NCBI GenBank assembly: GCA_029224185.1
Contig: CM055188.1
Coordinates: forward strand, 24,523,497-24,587,496
Source: Karalla daura
Taxonomy: Eukaryota > Chordata > Actinopteri > Chaetodontiformes > Leiognathidae
Length of the DNA: 64,000 bases
Direction of reading: 5' to 3'
Shown here one piece after another: positions 1 through 11,791 of the stretch. Numbering within the stretch: the first letter of the stretch is position 1; each line of letters starts with the position of its first letter. Made by a program: the position numbers and the translations under genes. Below the pieces are notes generated by a model. That model ran no database searches and was not told the origin of the DNA. It saw only the letters and a program-made list of their open reading frames with translations.

Positions 1-2684
1 CTTATTTACAATAACATCAACCGCTGCAACTCAATTCTTCCTTTCTCGCTACCTCTCTTGTCAGCCCTTAGCCATGACCATATCGCAATGCCATGACATC
101 TCCTTTCTGCTATAAACTTTCCACCTTTCCTCTCCAATCGGCTTTTACAGAGCGCCATCACCTGCCTTTAAACGTCCTGCTAACAGGCTTTGCGACGGTC
201 ACCCCCAAAACCCAAAGGACCTGTAAAGCTTTCAGTGCTGCTTTTCATTGGTTGTTAAATCTGCAGACATAAAAGGATCGGCCTTGTTGCAGCTTCTTTT
301 TTTTAACATTCAAACACAAGAGGAGTCTATAGCAGGGGAGGAAAGGAGGGGGTGGAGCTGAGACGTCTACCAGAGGGCAGCGCCATTCTGGGTTACACTG
401 TCTGCAAGCCAAGAGGAAGAATTCAGTTTAATTTTTAGGTTTATTTTTAGGTATCTGCATGAGACTCTGCATCATAAATTAGTAATGCCTGAGCCTACTC
501 CAACAACTACCACTGAATGCTGTTTGCTCATTTGGCTCTGTCTCTCACAACAGTCAAGATACTGGGATCTTCATTTGGAAGCTCCAAAAGGTCAATATTT
601 AGGAAATTCATCAAATAACCGAGTGAATATGCACACTCAGCTTTCCATAGATGCATTTAAAAAAAGAACATGTATTTGGGGGTGGGGAAGTCACATGGTT
701 GAGTAGATGGAGAAAATTCTCAGAAATCCCATAAGCTTGTGGTTGTTTTATTGCTCCTCTCTTTTTCATCCAAACCTCTCTCTATAATCTTAACTAGCTG
801 CGGCTACGCAAAAAATGAAAATGTGAAAGAAAGTGTTTGATTTCACCTTAACAAATATATTTTACTTGATTATGATTCTCTCAGTTAACCAGCATTTAGG
901 GTGAGAAGGGTGTGGTTATCACCAGCTCTCCATCAGCCCAGATGGATTCATATCTTGTAAGAGTGAAACGAAAGCTCAGAAATGTGCTGTTTTCTATTGT
1001 TTCTGTAATCCACGTGGTCACCTTTGACTCAGTGTGTCACTGCTGCAGAGGATCATTAGAAATGGAAGCTCTTTCCGCTAGTAGTAGCTTTTCCAGCTAT
1101 CCCTTAGGCATAGCGCAGAAACATGGCTCTCAACAGGGTGTCCATGTAAGTGAGCTGGTACTTCCAGTGCTAGAATACTTGCTTAGGGGGGGCTAGTGGG
1201 AGTTGATGGGAGGAGGCAGGGGGTTGTATCAAAGACTAGGTTAGCATGTGTGCATTGACTGGATTGTAAGGGGCTTACGAGATCAATGGGCGGCTAGGAA
1301 CTCGATGTGTTGACTGATTGGAGATAAGCAGCAAAGCAAACAAGGCCAGGAGAGTTTGGCACTGGAAAGGAAGAAGAGAGTGCTGACGAACGGGCAAAGA
1401 GAGGGACAATGGGGATAGGTTGTGCAGTGGGACAAATGAAAATTGAGAAACAGCAATCATGGCGTGTTTTGTTGAAAAATCATCTGCCATTACATTCTAT
1501 TTGCTGAACGATGTCCTAATACTAAATCGCTGCGACAGTGCAGAGATGTTATTGACAGATCAGGCCATTGTGGTCGACTCAGATTGTTTGCTGCCGACCT
1601 GTTTTAGCGAATTATGTCTTTGTGTGTGACAGCGGAGGAAAATGGTGTGATAGCTGTAATCTCTTGTTTTTTTGCTCAAAACTCACTCCCTGCAGTATTT
1701 TCAGCGCCCACTGCCCTTAATGCCTCCCTCGCTATCTTTATCTTTCTCATTTTGTGTTTTGTCTGCTGTTTCTCCCTCGCGATCAGCTCTCCTTCTCTTT
1801 CGTCTCTTTAATTTATCTTTTTATCCTCCATCTCCTGGACTGGGCTCAATTATTCATCCGCTCTATTGTTTTGCCTCTTCTGAAATACTGTTTTTGATCT
1901 CTGCGTCTATACTCCATCCCCATGAAAACATGAGGCAGATCAAACAACTTATTTATTTGTCATTTGTGTGCACACATCTCTAGTTCAAGGCCAGGAATGA
2001 TGACAGCTTAAATTCCCTTGTCCTGAGGAACTGCTGGGACACGACATACATACAACACACACACACATACACAGACACAGATACACACACGCTATGCTAC
2101 GTTACGCTAATAGTTAGCTCCTATCGTTTGCCAAAAGTTTACTGTTCAAATGTCCAAAGTACTTGCTCTTCAATTGGCAACTCGGTGTCGGCATGTTGTT
2201 TGTCCAACATGTCGATATGTGGGATGTAAAAACCGGTAACGGGCTACAGCACCGTTACAAGGTCAATAACTCTCTCCTTCTTTGAGTTTGTCCATAATGC
2301 TCTAGTTTGTCCTTCCAGTGAGGCAGAGACAGATAGAAGGAGAGAGGAGAGAGAACAACAGGGTGAAAGGAGAGAGCAAAAGAGGAAAACTGAGACAGAG
2401 ACAAAGGACGGGACGGAGATTGAAAAACTGTGAAAAAACAAAGAATTAGAAAACAGAGGCTGTAGCATGAGAGAAGGAGGTAGAGAAAGAGGTAAATGTG
2501 GCCGACTAAGGTAGACAGACCTAGGGGTCTTCTAATTAAGTGAGGATGGGAGAGGCCGGCGGCCTGGTAAATGACTCTGTCACTTTAGTAAATGGACTTG
2601 GTGAGGAGTGAGGAGCCACACAGCTGGCATTTCCATTAGCACTGCCAAGCAACCCACCACCACATACACATACCGAGAGAAGCG

Positions 2685-2715
2685 GAAGAAGAAGAAGAAG
2701 AAGAAGAAGAAGAAG
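2685..2715. repeat. (GAA)n microsatellite
   Basis: About ten GAA triplets, ending in GAGAGG purine DNA. GAA tracts can form triplex structures. Confidence 0.93.
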
Positions 2716-3723
2716 AGAGGGAAAAGATGACAAACACAGCTTTTCTTCATTTGTTTTTGCAGTAGTTGTGGACTGGAATGTTGTCATGCCTGGTAGGTGT
2801 GTGAATGGATAGTGATTGTGGGAACTGAGAATGGATAAACAACATCTGTTTAATTGAGTTTGCGCTAATATGTGTCTCGTCATTCAAAATTACTGCCAGC
2901 ATGTAATACAGGAGCTTTTGATAAATCACTAGGATCGCATTGCAGATTAGAGGGAATTGGTTTAAATAAAATGAATATGCATTTTAAACAATGCAAGGCC
3001 AAAAAAACAAATCCAGACAGATGTGATCAGTATGTCATGGTTTTTTTTCCTATGATGCTGTGCTTGTTAATTGAAATGAAGGAATGCAATTCTTAAAAAA
3101 GCAAAAATACATACAAACATAATTCAACTTTAGAGGCAATGACTTGACTCATCTCATATATTTGTTAGTTATTCATATTGAAACAACTAGTTAGATATTC
3201 CACTCCAGTAATTTGATACAGAGGAATGGTCAAAACTGAAATAGCAGACAAAGAAATGTCTTGATATAAATGTAGGATCAAAACTTCAATAAAATGTAAT
3301 CTTTCACAACTTTTAAATGCCAGCATTGTCGATAAAAAGTAAATGCTTTCCATATTTTGTTCACCCCCCTCCTCCCCCCAATTCTGACAGTGAATACTGG
3401 TGGAAGAAAATTTCCTTGTTAGCCCACTTGATACTTCAGAAACAGTATAAGGAGGCAGCAACGCAGGAATCTGAAAAGAGATTTGACTCAGATTCAGAAC
3501 CATTCCCTGTGCTGTCATGCATGAGCGACACTTCATTGTTCCACCAAGTGTGTCTTGTGGCTACGATGAGGGACTGAAAATGGTGATGTGCCACTAGGAG
3601 TGGCTCCGTGGCCCGCGCCAGCTTTTGATTGGCCTCATTCAATGACAATCAGTCAGAGCCGCATATTTATGCCCAAATCACTGTCAAGCAACAGGAGGAC
3701 TGAATGTACGGCCGGCTGAGAGG

Positions 3724-3774
3724 TAGGGGGATGGGGGGGGGTGGGGGGAGGAGGAGGAGGAGATAGAGGGAGAG
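3724..3774. repeat. G-rich purine tract
   Basis: Several runs of 5-9 G (GGGGG, GGGGGGGGG, GGGGGG) followed by (GGA)n. It could form G-quadruplex or triplex DNA. Confidence 0.8.
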
Positions 3775-4923
3775 AGAAACCATTAACCTCCCTATCCATC
3801 TAGTCCTCTTTTCTAACCCTATCAGTCTGCTCTATCATGCCATCCTTTGGGAAAAGACAGCAGAGTAAAACAGAGAGAGATGAGAGAAAGACAGAGCTAT
3901 CTAGTGACAGCTAGACTTCCATTAGGACTGATAGCATCACGCCCAAGACAAGTGTCTGAGCACACTTTTCCGATGGGGCACGCACACACTCAATCAGGCT
4001 CTCACAGTTTTTGTTTAAAAAGCGAAAAACCACAAGAGAGAATGATGCGACGGGAAAGAAGACAGTGAGAGAAAAAAAACTAGAAACACAAAGACAGAGA
4101 ATGAAATAGAGAAGTGAGGAGACGTGAAGGCGTTCCCTCTCCTCTGGGTCAATCTCCAAATATGTTAATAGAAAATTAATCTGCATCACTTCTCTGTTTA
4201 TTTTTTTATCTCTTTTCACATCACATATCACATAAAGGAAGAGAAATGGGCTGCAATTAACAATTATTCCTTATAGTGACTACATTTTTTTTCGGGTAGC
4301 CTAAAAAAGCTGGCAGCTTAATAAGTGACATAACCAAGTTTACCATCAACAAAAAGCAACTAATCCTCACACTGTTTTATACATCACTTGAAAAGATTAA
4401 ACAATATTGTTTGTCTGAGTACATTTTATAAAAGCTTTTGATCAAATCATAGTTTCACTTAGATTAATTATTGATGTTAATACTACACAAATAGAGGAGT
4501 GTCTATTGAACGGAGAATCGCTGTTTGACTTATGTACTAAAGCTGTTATTATAAATTCTTCAGCCCTCGTAAAGAAGTGTTTTAATATGCTCAGCCAATG
4601 GGGAGTATTCACAGTACAGGAGAGTGTAGACATTTACATATATGGGAATTTTCACTAATGTATGATGAAGAGGAAAATGTGAGTTATAAGTGCTCAGTCC
4701 TGTGCAGAGGAAGGTGCTATAATGGTTTGAACCCTTGTAATTGAGTGGCACATATACCTACACGGCTTCACCACTACCCGCCCCTACACCTCTCCCTTCC
4801 AGTCACTGTACTCACATCCTCGCCTCGCTGCACCAGGTCTATTAACATTTACATAACAATGACCACCTCCTTACTCAAAGTCTGTGTGTGTGTGCATGGT
4901 CAGTCCTGATGTGTCAGTGATTG

Positions 4924-4951
<28 letters not shown>
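4924..4951. repeat. (GT)n microsatellite
   Basis: About 14 GT units, then a GCG interruption and further GT. Confidence 0.93.
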
Positions 4952-4957
<6 letters not shown>

Positions 4958-5797
4958 GTGCAATGTGGGACACCTGAATACTCAGTCAAGCTTTGCATTG
5001 TCGAGCCAGTGAGTGAAACAGATGAAGTCGTGCTCATAAATCTTAATGAACTGGCCGTGTGCTCAATGGGTCTCAGTTCATGAACCACACTGTAAAGGGT
5101 ACATCTTCAAGAAGAGAAAAAAAACCCTCCTCCAAACGTGTTCAAGCGTCAGTCCTAACCATGTTTCTTGTAGACACCAGACATACTCATAGAGTCGGAT
5201 GTTTAAATGCTGCATTATCCACTTGTTAACTCCGGGAGTTGGTCTGTCGGCCAGAGTTTGATGAATTGTGGAAAATTAATCTTTGCGCTACTTAGAACTG
5301 ACTGATTAGCTGTATCTACTTCACTAGAATGTCAGTCATGATTGATACAACCAGCTGCTTATTATGTATGTTGATGTCAGTCGGCACTAATGTGTTTGCT
5401 AACGAGATTGGCAGCAAACGAGTAATATGTGAATGTAAACAGATCCACACACAAACACAGAGGATTGATGTCTGATGAAACCCTATGGGTAAGATATTAC
5501 TTAATGAGGCCTTGTTGAGAGAGTCAACAACACAATGCACACCATTGTTTGCTTTTGAGGGGAGTCAAACTATCATGTGAACGGCACAAGAAGTTTCTGT
5601 GTGTCTCTGTATATGTGTGTGTGTGTGTGTGTCTGTTTGTGTGTTTGTGTCTAGATAGATTCCTTGGAGGGATGAGAGTCTTGGTGAAATGTGGAGGGGG
5701 AAATCTCTTTCAGATGCTGAATGGAAAAGCAGACAATGGTGTTAGCCCACACACACAAACACACAATCACACAAACACATGATTTTCTGCCGAGGGA

Positions 5798-5798
<1 letters not shown>

Positions 5799-5873
<75 letters not shown>
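5799..5873. repeat. (TG)n microsatellite, about 75 bp
   Basis: Uninterrupted TG dinucleotides inside the partial intron. The HTHT and VCVC frames across it are artefacts of the repeat. Confidence 0.97.
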
Positions 5874-5875
<2 letters not shown>

Positions 5876-6674
5876 ATGCAGATTCCAGCAAGGACATGCA
5901 GATGTTGAATCTGGGTACAAATATACAGACCATCACTAGTACAAAATGAGATTGAGACTTTTTTCTTTTTTTTTCCCACAAACACCCCCAGACTCATGCA
6001 CGCACACTCCTGCATGTTTGACAATTGAACAACCGCTGTCTCATGCATACACATAACACATCAAGCCCTCCAAGTCCTTCTAGTCCATTTCCAGGACGCT
6101 CACTCTCCATCCAAACATAGTCCCCTTTCCCACACCGGAGGAGATGAATATTCATGCTTTCAGCAATTAGACGGCACCGCACACCAGGCCGCTATCTTAT
6201 GCATGGCTGCCATCAAAGACACATGGACGCGTGCCTCTGTGTGTGCGCGTAACACCAAGGCTGAGCTTCTGTCCAAAGACCAAAAGAACAGCAGCTCTGG
6301 CTTTCTACCTTTTTGGCTATAAAACAGAGACTGACATGATTTTATGAGGGAGTCGTGAGCCAAGACTTCATGAGATGATTCCCCACAGTGACAGAATTTG
6401 CAACTAAGAAATGCTTCAAAAAGTTAGTGTTGAGTCAAAGGGTGACATTGTCCCTAACAAAACAACTTCCGCTAACATATGCAAATTAAATGAGTTACTA
6501 ATCAAATGTCTCATTTACATCACCAAACAACATCAGTTATTTGTGTAGACTTTTAGTCATAATGTCAAGTTTAGCTCACATTTACATCCACACATAACCC
6601 AAACATACCCAAATAAACAGATTAAAACTTACTGTAATAACATACTGTCTTTTTTGAGTGTGCGCACACACAAA

Positions 6675-6678
<4 letters not shown>

Positions 6679-6710
<32 letters not shown>
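6679..6710. repeat. (CA)n microsatellite
   Basis: About 16 CA units. Confidence 0.94.
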
Positions 6711-6713
<3 letters not shown>

Positions 6714-6867
6714 TTTAACACACACAAACACAGCAGGTCGTCCTGCTGTCATAATCTCCATTGATAATAACGACAGTGATGAATATAGCACAGAACAGAG
6801 CAAGTCATAAATCACCAGACCTCACCCCTAACTCTGACTCACCGCCTGGGCCTTCGTTCGTTCATTT

Positions 6868-6887
6868 GTGTGTGTGTGTGTGTGTGT
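6868..6887. repeat. (GT)n microsatellite
   Basis: About 10 GT units. Confidence 0.9.
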
Positions 6888-7022
6888 CTATGTGTGTGTG
6901 TGGAAGGGGAGGGGGTGAGCGAAGGGAGGACTTGTCGTGAGCTACGCATCAGTGGATATGTCCAGTGACACCTTAATGTGCTTGGCTTGTCTGAGGAACC
7001 CCCTCAGGCAACCAGCTTGCAT

Positions 7023-7049
<27 letters not shown>
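7023..7049. repeat. (AC)n microsatellite
   Basis: About 13 AC units. Confidence 0.94.
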
Positions 7050-7053
<4 letters not shown>

Positions 7054-7157
7054 AAGAGAAAGAAAGATATAGAAAGGCATGCACACACTGTATCTATTTC
7101 ATTAACAAATAAGGAAGTTGGTTACACATTCCTTCCTCATGCAAATGATGTGGTGTG

Positions 7158-7175
7158 TATGTATGCATGTATGTA

Positions 7176-7271
<96 letters not shown>
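7158..7271. repeat. Compound microsatellite (TATG)n-(GT)n
   Basis: Short TATG units (7158-7180, interrupted once by GCATG) pass directly into an uninterrupted GT tract of about 91 bp (7181-7271). This is the longest pure dinucleotide tract in the window. Confidence 0.97.
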
Positions 7272-7273
<2 letters not shown>

Positions 7274-7931
7274 TGTGTACCACAGGAGCATCCCACTCCA
7301 GAAACAGGCCTCCTACCACCTACCCCTCACTTCCTACTCCTTCAATTCGTCTATCCATCTTCCATCCATCCTTCTCTCAATTTTCCACCTCGGCCTCTTT
7401 TAAAGAACGTGTGTGTGCATGTGTGTGCTTGTGTGCATTTGTGTGTGTGTGTGTGTGTGTGTCTGCACAAGGGAGAGAGAGGGGAGAAAAGAGGGCCACA
7501 GCAGCAATAGTGAGAGATCATTAAAAACATGGGAATGGGATCAGTTGAAGGCAGTTGAGAGGGGAGGACTCAATTTGGGCTTAGATGGAAACATGGGAGG
7601 GTGTGCATGTGTGTGTATGTGTGAGTATAGCAGCACGGATTTATAAAAGTAGATATGTGTAGGGGGTATGTGGGATAGATGGAGGGCAGAGGATAAAGAT
7701 GAGGGTAGGACTGAGGGTGAGGGAAGGGAATTGCCCCCTCTAGTCATTAGAGCTGGAAAGGGGCTTTTTCTAGGAGGTCTGGCAACTGCAGACCCCATCC
7801 CACCCACCCACCCCAGTCACCTCACCGTTCTGCTTAACTCAAGCCTGCAAACCATTAATGGGGATCAAACACACAGCAAGATGGAGGTGTGTGTAGGAGG
7901 AGGAGGAGGAGAGGGTGAACATGTGGATATG

Positions 7932-7932
<1 letters not shown>

Positions 7933-7965
<33 letters not shown>
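7933..7965. repeat. Homopolymer run of 33 G
   Basis: 33 consecutive G residues, preceded by a GGAGGAGGAGGAG purine stretch and followed by unique sequence. The length in the real genome may differ, because sequencers handle such runs poorly. Confidence 0.9.
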
Positions 7966-7967
<2 letters not shown>

Positions 7968-9396
7968 CCAGACGTAACGTCCTTGAGTGTTAATGGTTGT
8001 ACCGGTGCATGAGCCCTTGATGTTCTTGTCTTGTGTCCATTAGTAATAGGAAATCAGACCATCTCCACATTTGCATGATGCTCAAAAATATCTGTAGACA
8101 TGTATCGATCAATATCCACTTTCTCCACAGCTCACTGCTTTACATATCCACAGACCTGCTATGAGTGATTCAGGTTATTCCCAAACAGAAATAAATGTGA
8201 GACCGCAGAGCACCTGCCCTGTCTGAAACATTTACATCACATTCACAGTCTTCAAAACTGACTGCACCTACATGCACCTACTACATGCACCTAAGAATTG
8301 ATCTAAAGCAGCAAGTGGCAGACAAAGGACAACAAGTGACCTCCATGAGATAGATAAAACAGTTAATTTAATATTCTTGGTTGTGACCAATCAGTCGTCA
8401 ATTCTTCAAAGACCAATATAAGAAATATCACAATATTAAAAGAAGACTATCAATAAAATGTCCTATAATGACCAGGGTTGGGTTAACTAAGGGTTAACTA
8501 AGTTCCAGAATCAATTGCTGGGCCTCATACACACATCTCACCCTGTTTAATCAGATAAACTTTTCAATAAGCCTGTTTTAGATCTATTACAACGACACAT
8601 TCACATCATGTACACCCCCACTTTTCCCTCTCCCTGCTCCCTCCACCGCTGCTTCCTTCACTCAGCTCACTAATGAGACAGAAAAACGAGGGGAGCAGCT
8701 GGGCCTGGGGAGCGACAGAGATGCAACATGCTCCCCTCCACCTCCGCCGCTCCACCCTCCCCCCACAACTCACCATCAAAGTAGACACAGCACTCGCCAG
8801 CGGTGGGGCTGGTAATGACCGCGGGCACACACACGCCACATGTGACCTATAACACTCCCTGTATGTCTGTGTGTGTAATGTCTTGATTATTAGTGAATCG
8901 TCATGGTGGTTATGTGTGTGTGCGTGTGTGTGTGTGTGGGTGTGTGTGTGTGTTGCGGTGTAATTACATCCAGTGGGAATGAGATGTGCTCTGATTGTAC
9001 CGTGGGTAGGCGGGTTAAGATATACAGCAACTAATGGCTAATGGAGGTGAGGCACGCTTTGGTCAGTTGGTACAAGACTGCTGTGACAGAAATGACTGTG
9101 GCAACATGAAATACACTGAATAATGTTTCTGTGTGTGTGTATGTGTGTCCAGTGAGATAAAAATGTGTAATTGGGCCTACGTGTGTTAACAAGGCATTGT
9201 TATCCATGCACCATCACCTGTGGTTACTGTTGTATCGATGCATGATGATCATGGAGGCTAATGATGGCAACCAAAATATACACATCATTATCCCACAGAT
9301 GCCGCATGCATCTGTCAGGACTTCATGCATTTTCCATACATCTACACACATCTTTGCACACGGTGGAGACTTTGCATCCACGTCTGCACACCTTGA

Positions 9397-9428
9397 TGTG
9401 TGTGTGTGTGTGTGCGCATGTGTGTGTG
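9397..9428 (-). promoter_or_regulatory. CA-rich intronic tract beside the coding exon 3 donor
   Basis: On the transcribed strand the donor GTGAGTTTAGTGTTT is followed by CACACACACATGCGCACACACACACACA (9428-9401). Intronic CA repeats near 5' splice sites are known binding sites for hnRNP L and can enhance or repress splicing. The role here is inferred from position only. Confidence 0.4.
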
Positions 9429-9443
9429 AAACACTAAACTCAC

Positions 9444-9584
9444 CTCTCTTTCTGTCAGTGTGTAGATGTTCTGCTGGTCTGGGCTGAACAGCATGTCTCT
9501 CAGTAAGGGGCTCCCTCCTTCGCTGACTGTCACCTTCTCGTACAGCACTGCTGGACGATTTGGACTCACGGAGTTCACCAAGAT
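9444..9584 (-). CDS. plxna1: Plexin-A1, third coding exon (sema domain continued)
   Basis: This exon adds 47 codons (residues 456-502), starting ILVNSVSPNRPAVLYEKV and ending IYTLTERE. It corresponds to the plexin A segment with the SPxLRDMLFSPDxQxIY pattern that precedes VxRVPVESC in family members; that next block is not in the window. The acceptor is TTTCCTTATAG at 9585-9586, with a CTGAT branch-like motif about 20 nt upstream. The donor is GAG|GTGAGT at 9443, a full consensus match. Both borders are phase 0. On the transcribed strand the donor is followed within about 15 nt by a CA-rich tract. The sema domain is still incomplete at the end of this exon, so at least the PSI, IPT, transmembrane and GAP exons lie beyond the left edge. 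Confidence 0.93.
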
Positions 9585-10494
9585 CTATAAGGAAACAGAT
9601 CAGAATATGGTTAAACTCAAATACTCATCTGTTTTACTATATCGACACACTTTAATGGTGCATGTAAGTATTTCAGATATTAAATACAAGCAATTAAATT
9701 TTAGCATAAATGCCATAAATACTCAACGTGTTTGCAACACTATTGTGATATTAAGTGAAAAGCAGTGTCAGACAACAAAAAATATATATATCATAGAACA
9801 GAAAACATCAATAGCTGACCAAAAAAGATGCAGCATCAACCTTTGTCTTTTTACATGGCTTGCGATGTTCAATCAGGGTAATTAATATTTCCCCCCTACA
9901 AGTATAGTATGTTTTTCAACCAGTATAAATTTTGTGCTTTTATAGTAACAGGTGGCTGTTATTTAAGTGATGGGCCATACAAAAGTATTAGAAATCTGAA
10001 GGAATGCTGGAACCTGACAGTAAGGTGCTGTGTTTTTCAGGACTGAAGAAATTACAAAAAGTGGCTAAAGATGAAAATAGTATGGTCCTCTGCAAAGCGC
10101 AGACAGAATAAGAGTGAGACGCCACGTTTGGATTTCAATGAGAACGTATTCATGCAATTCAACCGTCGACAATTGAAGCTATTTATCCAGGAGAGCAAGC
10201 GAGCGGGCGCGTGCACACAGGCACACGTGTGCGGAAGCCCAAATTTTCTTTTTGAGCTTTTGGCGAATAATTTGCTCAGATATGGAAAGTAATGGTGCAG
10301 ATCCAAGATAGGAGATTGGCTGGCTGGGATGGCTGTGAGCCAAAGTCATCTCAGCAGCAAATGAAAAGCACAGAGCGACAGGGGGGAGGGCAAGTATCAG
10401 CTCTCCATTACTGAGCTTTGTCGACTCGCACTGCTATCAGCCCACAGTGACAAGGAAGGGACAGCAGGCAATGACTAGCTGGAAAATGATACTG

Positions 10495-10496
<2 letters not shown>

Positions 10497-10542
<46 letters not shown>
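10497..10542. repeat. (CA)n microsatellite
   Basis: About 23 uninterrupted CA units. Confidence 0.95.
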
Positions 10543-10544
<2 letters not shown>

Positions 10545-10815
10545 TACATGCAGACGAATGGGTTCACACCCAGACAGATGAAAAATGATAAGATGAAAAC
10601 AGACACACAGACGATGATAGATATGCATACACTAATACATGCTTTGATAGATATGTGCCCAGACACACAAAAACATACACATTCAGACATGTGCACACAC
10701 GCAGACATGCACAAAAAGTAGAAAATGGCTAACAATGGGCATGCACTTTCTGAGGAGAGATTTATTTACAATCTCCTCAAAAGAAACAAGGGGCAACAAT
10801 TCCATTATTTTTATT

Positions 10816-10816
<1 letters not shown>

Positions 10817-10862
<46 letters not shown>
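10817..10862. repeat. Compound microsatellite (CA)n-(TA)n
   Basis: A short CA tract joins about 18 TA units. It is followed by GA-rich DNA. Confidence 0.95.
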
Positions 10863-10866
<4 letters not shown>

Positions 10867-11740
10867 GTGAGAGAGAGGAGGGAGGGAGAGAGAGAAAGGT
10901 CATAAAGTTGTGATGAAGCACTGGAGATGACAGGAAATATGGATGTTATTATCTAGATAATGGGCCCGTAAACAAATGATACATTTCATTCACGGATGGC
11001 TCACATCTAGATTAACGCGCACACACAAATATGCACACATACGCACATTCAAAAGCACATGGCAACATGATTTTTAAGTTTAGACAATGAGAGTGAACCA
11101 AAATGCTGGCTGACACATGCAGAAATGAAAGAATAGTTTTTGTTTTGTGGGCTTCTGCAATCATTTTCTCCCTCTCTCACAGAAAAATGAGGCATTCCAC
11201 TTGGCAGCCACATAAATCTCTGGACCAGACACCCAAGTCCGATTCTCTGGCTAATGACCAGTCCCAGCCTAGACTGGTTTTGCACACATGAATGCAAAAT
11301 AATGCAGAGAACAAAAGTCTGTCTTTCTGTCCACCATCCTATCTGCTGTCTTTGTCCATCTGCTTGTCACTCTGTGAATATTCACAGTCTTTCAGAATCT
11401 GTCTCTTCATAGTTAAACTCCCTTTATAGATAGCGACTAAAGCATTTGCTAATGCATGTTCCTTCATCTTACTTTTTCCCTGATGCCACTCAATTATTTT
11501 ACTGTCTATACTTCATTCTTCATTTTCTTTGAGGATACAATTAATATGCAGTGCTAATGTTTTTCATTTAACGTGTGGGGAGAGGAAGAAAGGTGAGAAA
11601 GAGAAAACAGAAGAGTAGGCGAGCGAGCGTGGGTGATGTGTAAGAACAACAGGTAATAAATTGTCTTTTTTTACGATTATTCCACACGCTTGGCCACCAC
11701 AACTGTCCAGTATCAAGAGCAGGGATAGGACAAAGGACTT

Positions 11741-11791
11741 TGGATGGATGGATGGATGGATGGATGGATGGATGCATGGATGTATGGATGG
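11741..11791. repeat. (TGGA)n microsatellite
   Basis: About twelve TGGA units with GCA and GTA variants near the right end. Confidence 0.95.

Larger units (their letters stand above)
1..9443 (-). other. plxna1: Start of the plxna1 intron after coding exon 3 (partial)
   Basis: Begins with GTGAGT at 9443 and runs off the left edge. I looked on the minus strand for the next plexin segment (VxRVPVESC and the PSI cysteines) and did not find it. Contents are mostly microsatellites: GAA (2685-2715), GT (4924-4951, 5799-5873, 6868-6887, 7181-7271), CA (6679-6710, 7023-7049), a G33 run (7933-7965), and G-rich DNA at 3724-3774. The 1-900 and 8000-8600 intervals look unique and featureless to me. Confidence 0.8.

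Noticed and set aside
7094..7510. Open frames rich in HTHTHT or VCVCVC, here and at every CA/GT tract (also 5742-6054, 14647-15067, 23458-23637, 24050-24440, 42134-42446)
   Set aside because: They are translations of microsatellites, open in several frames at once, with no splice or protein-family support.
8606..8839. Minus-strand frame considered as a possible fourth plexin exon
   Set aside because: No PVESC or PSI cysteine pattern. The translation does not match any plexin segment.
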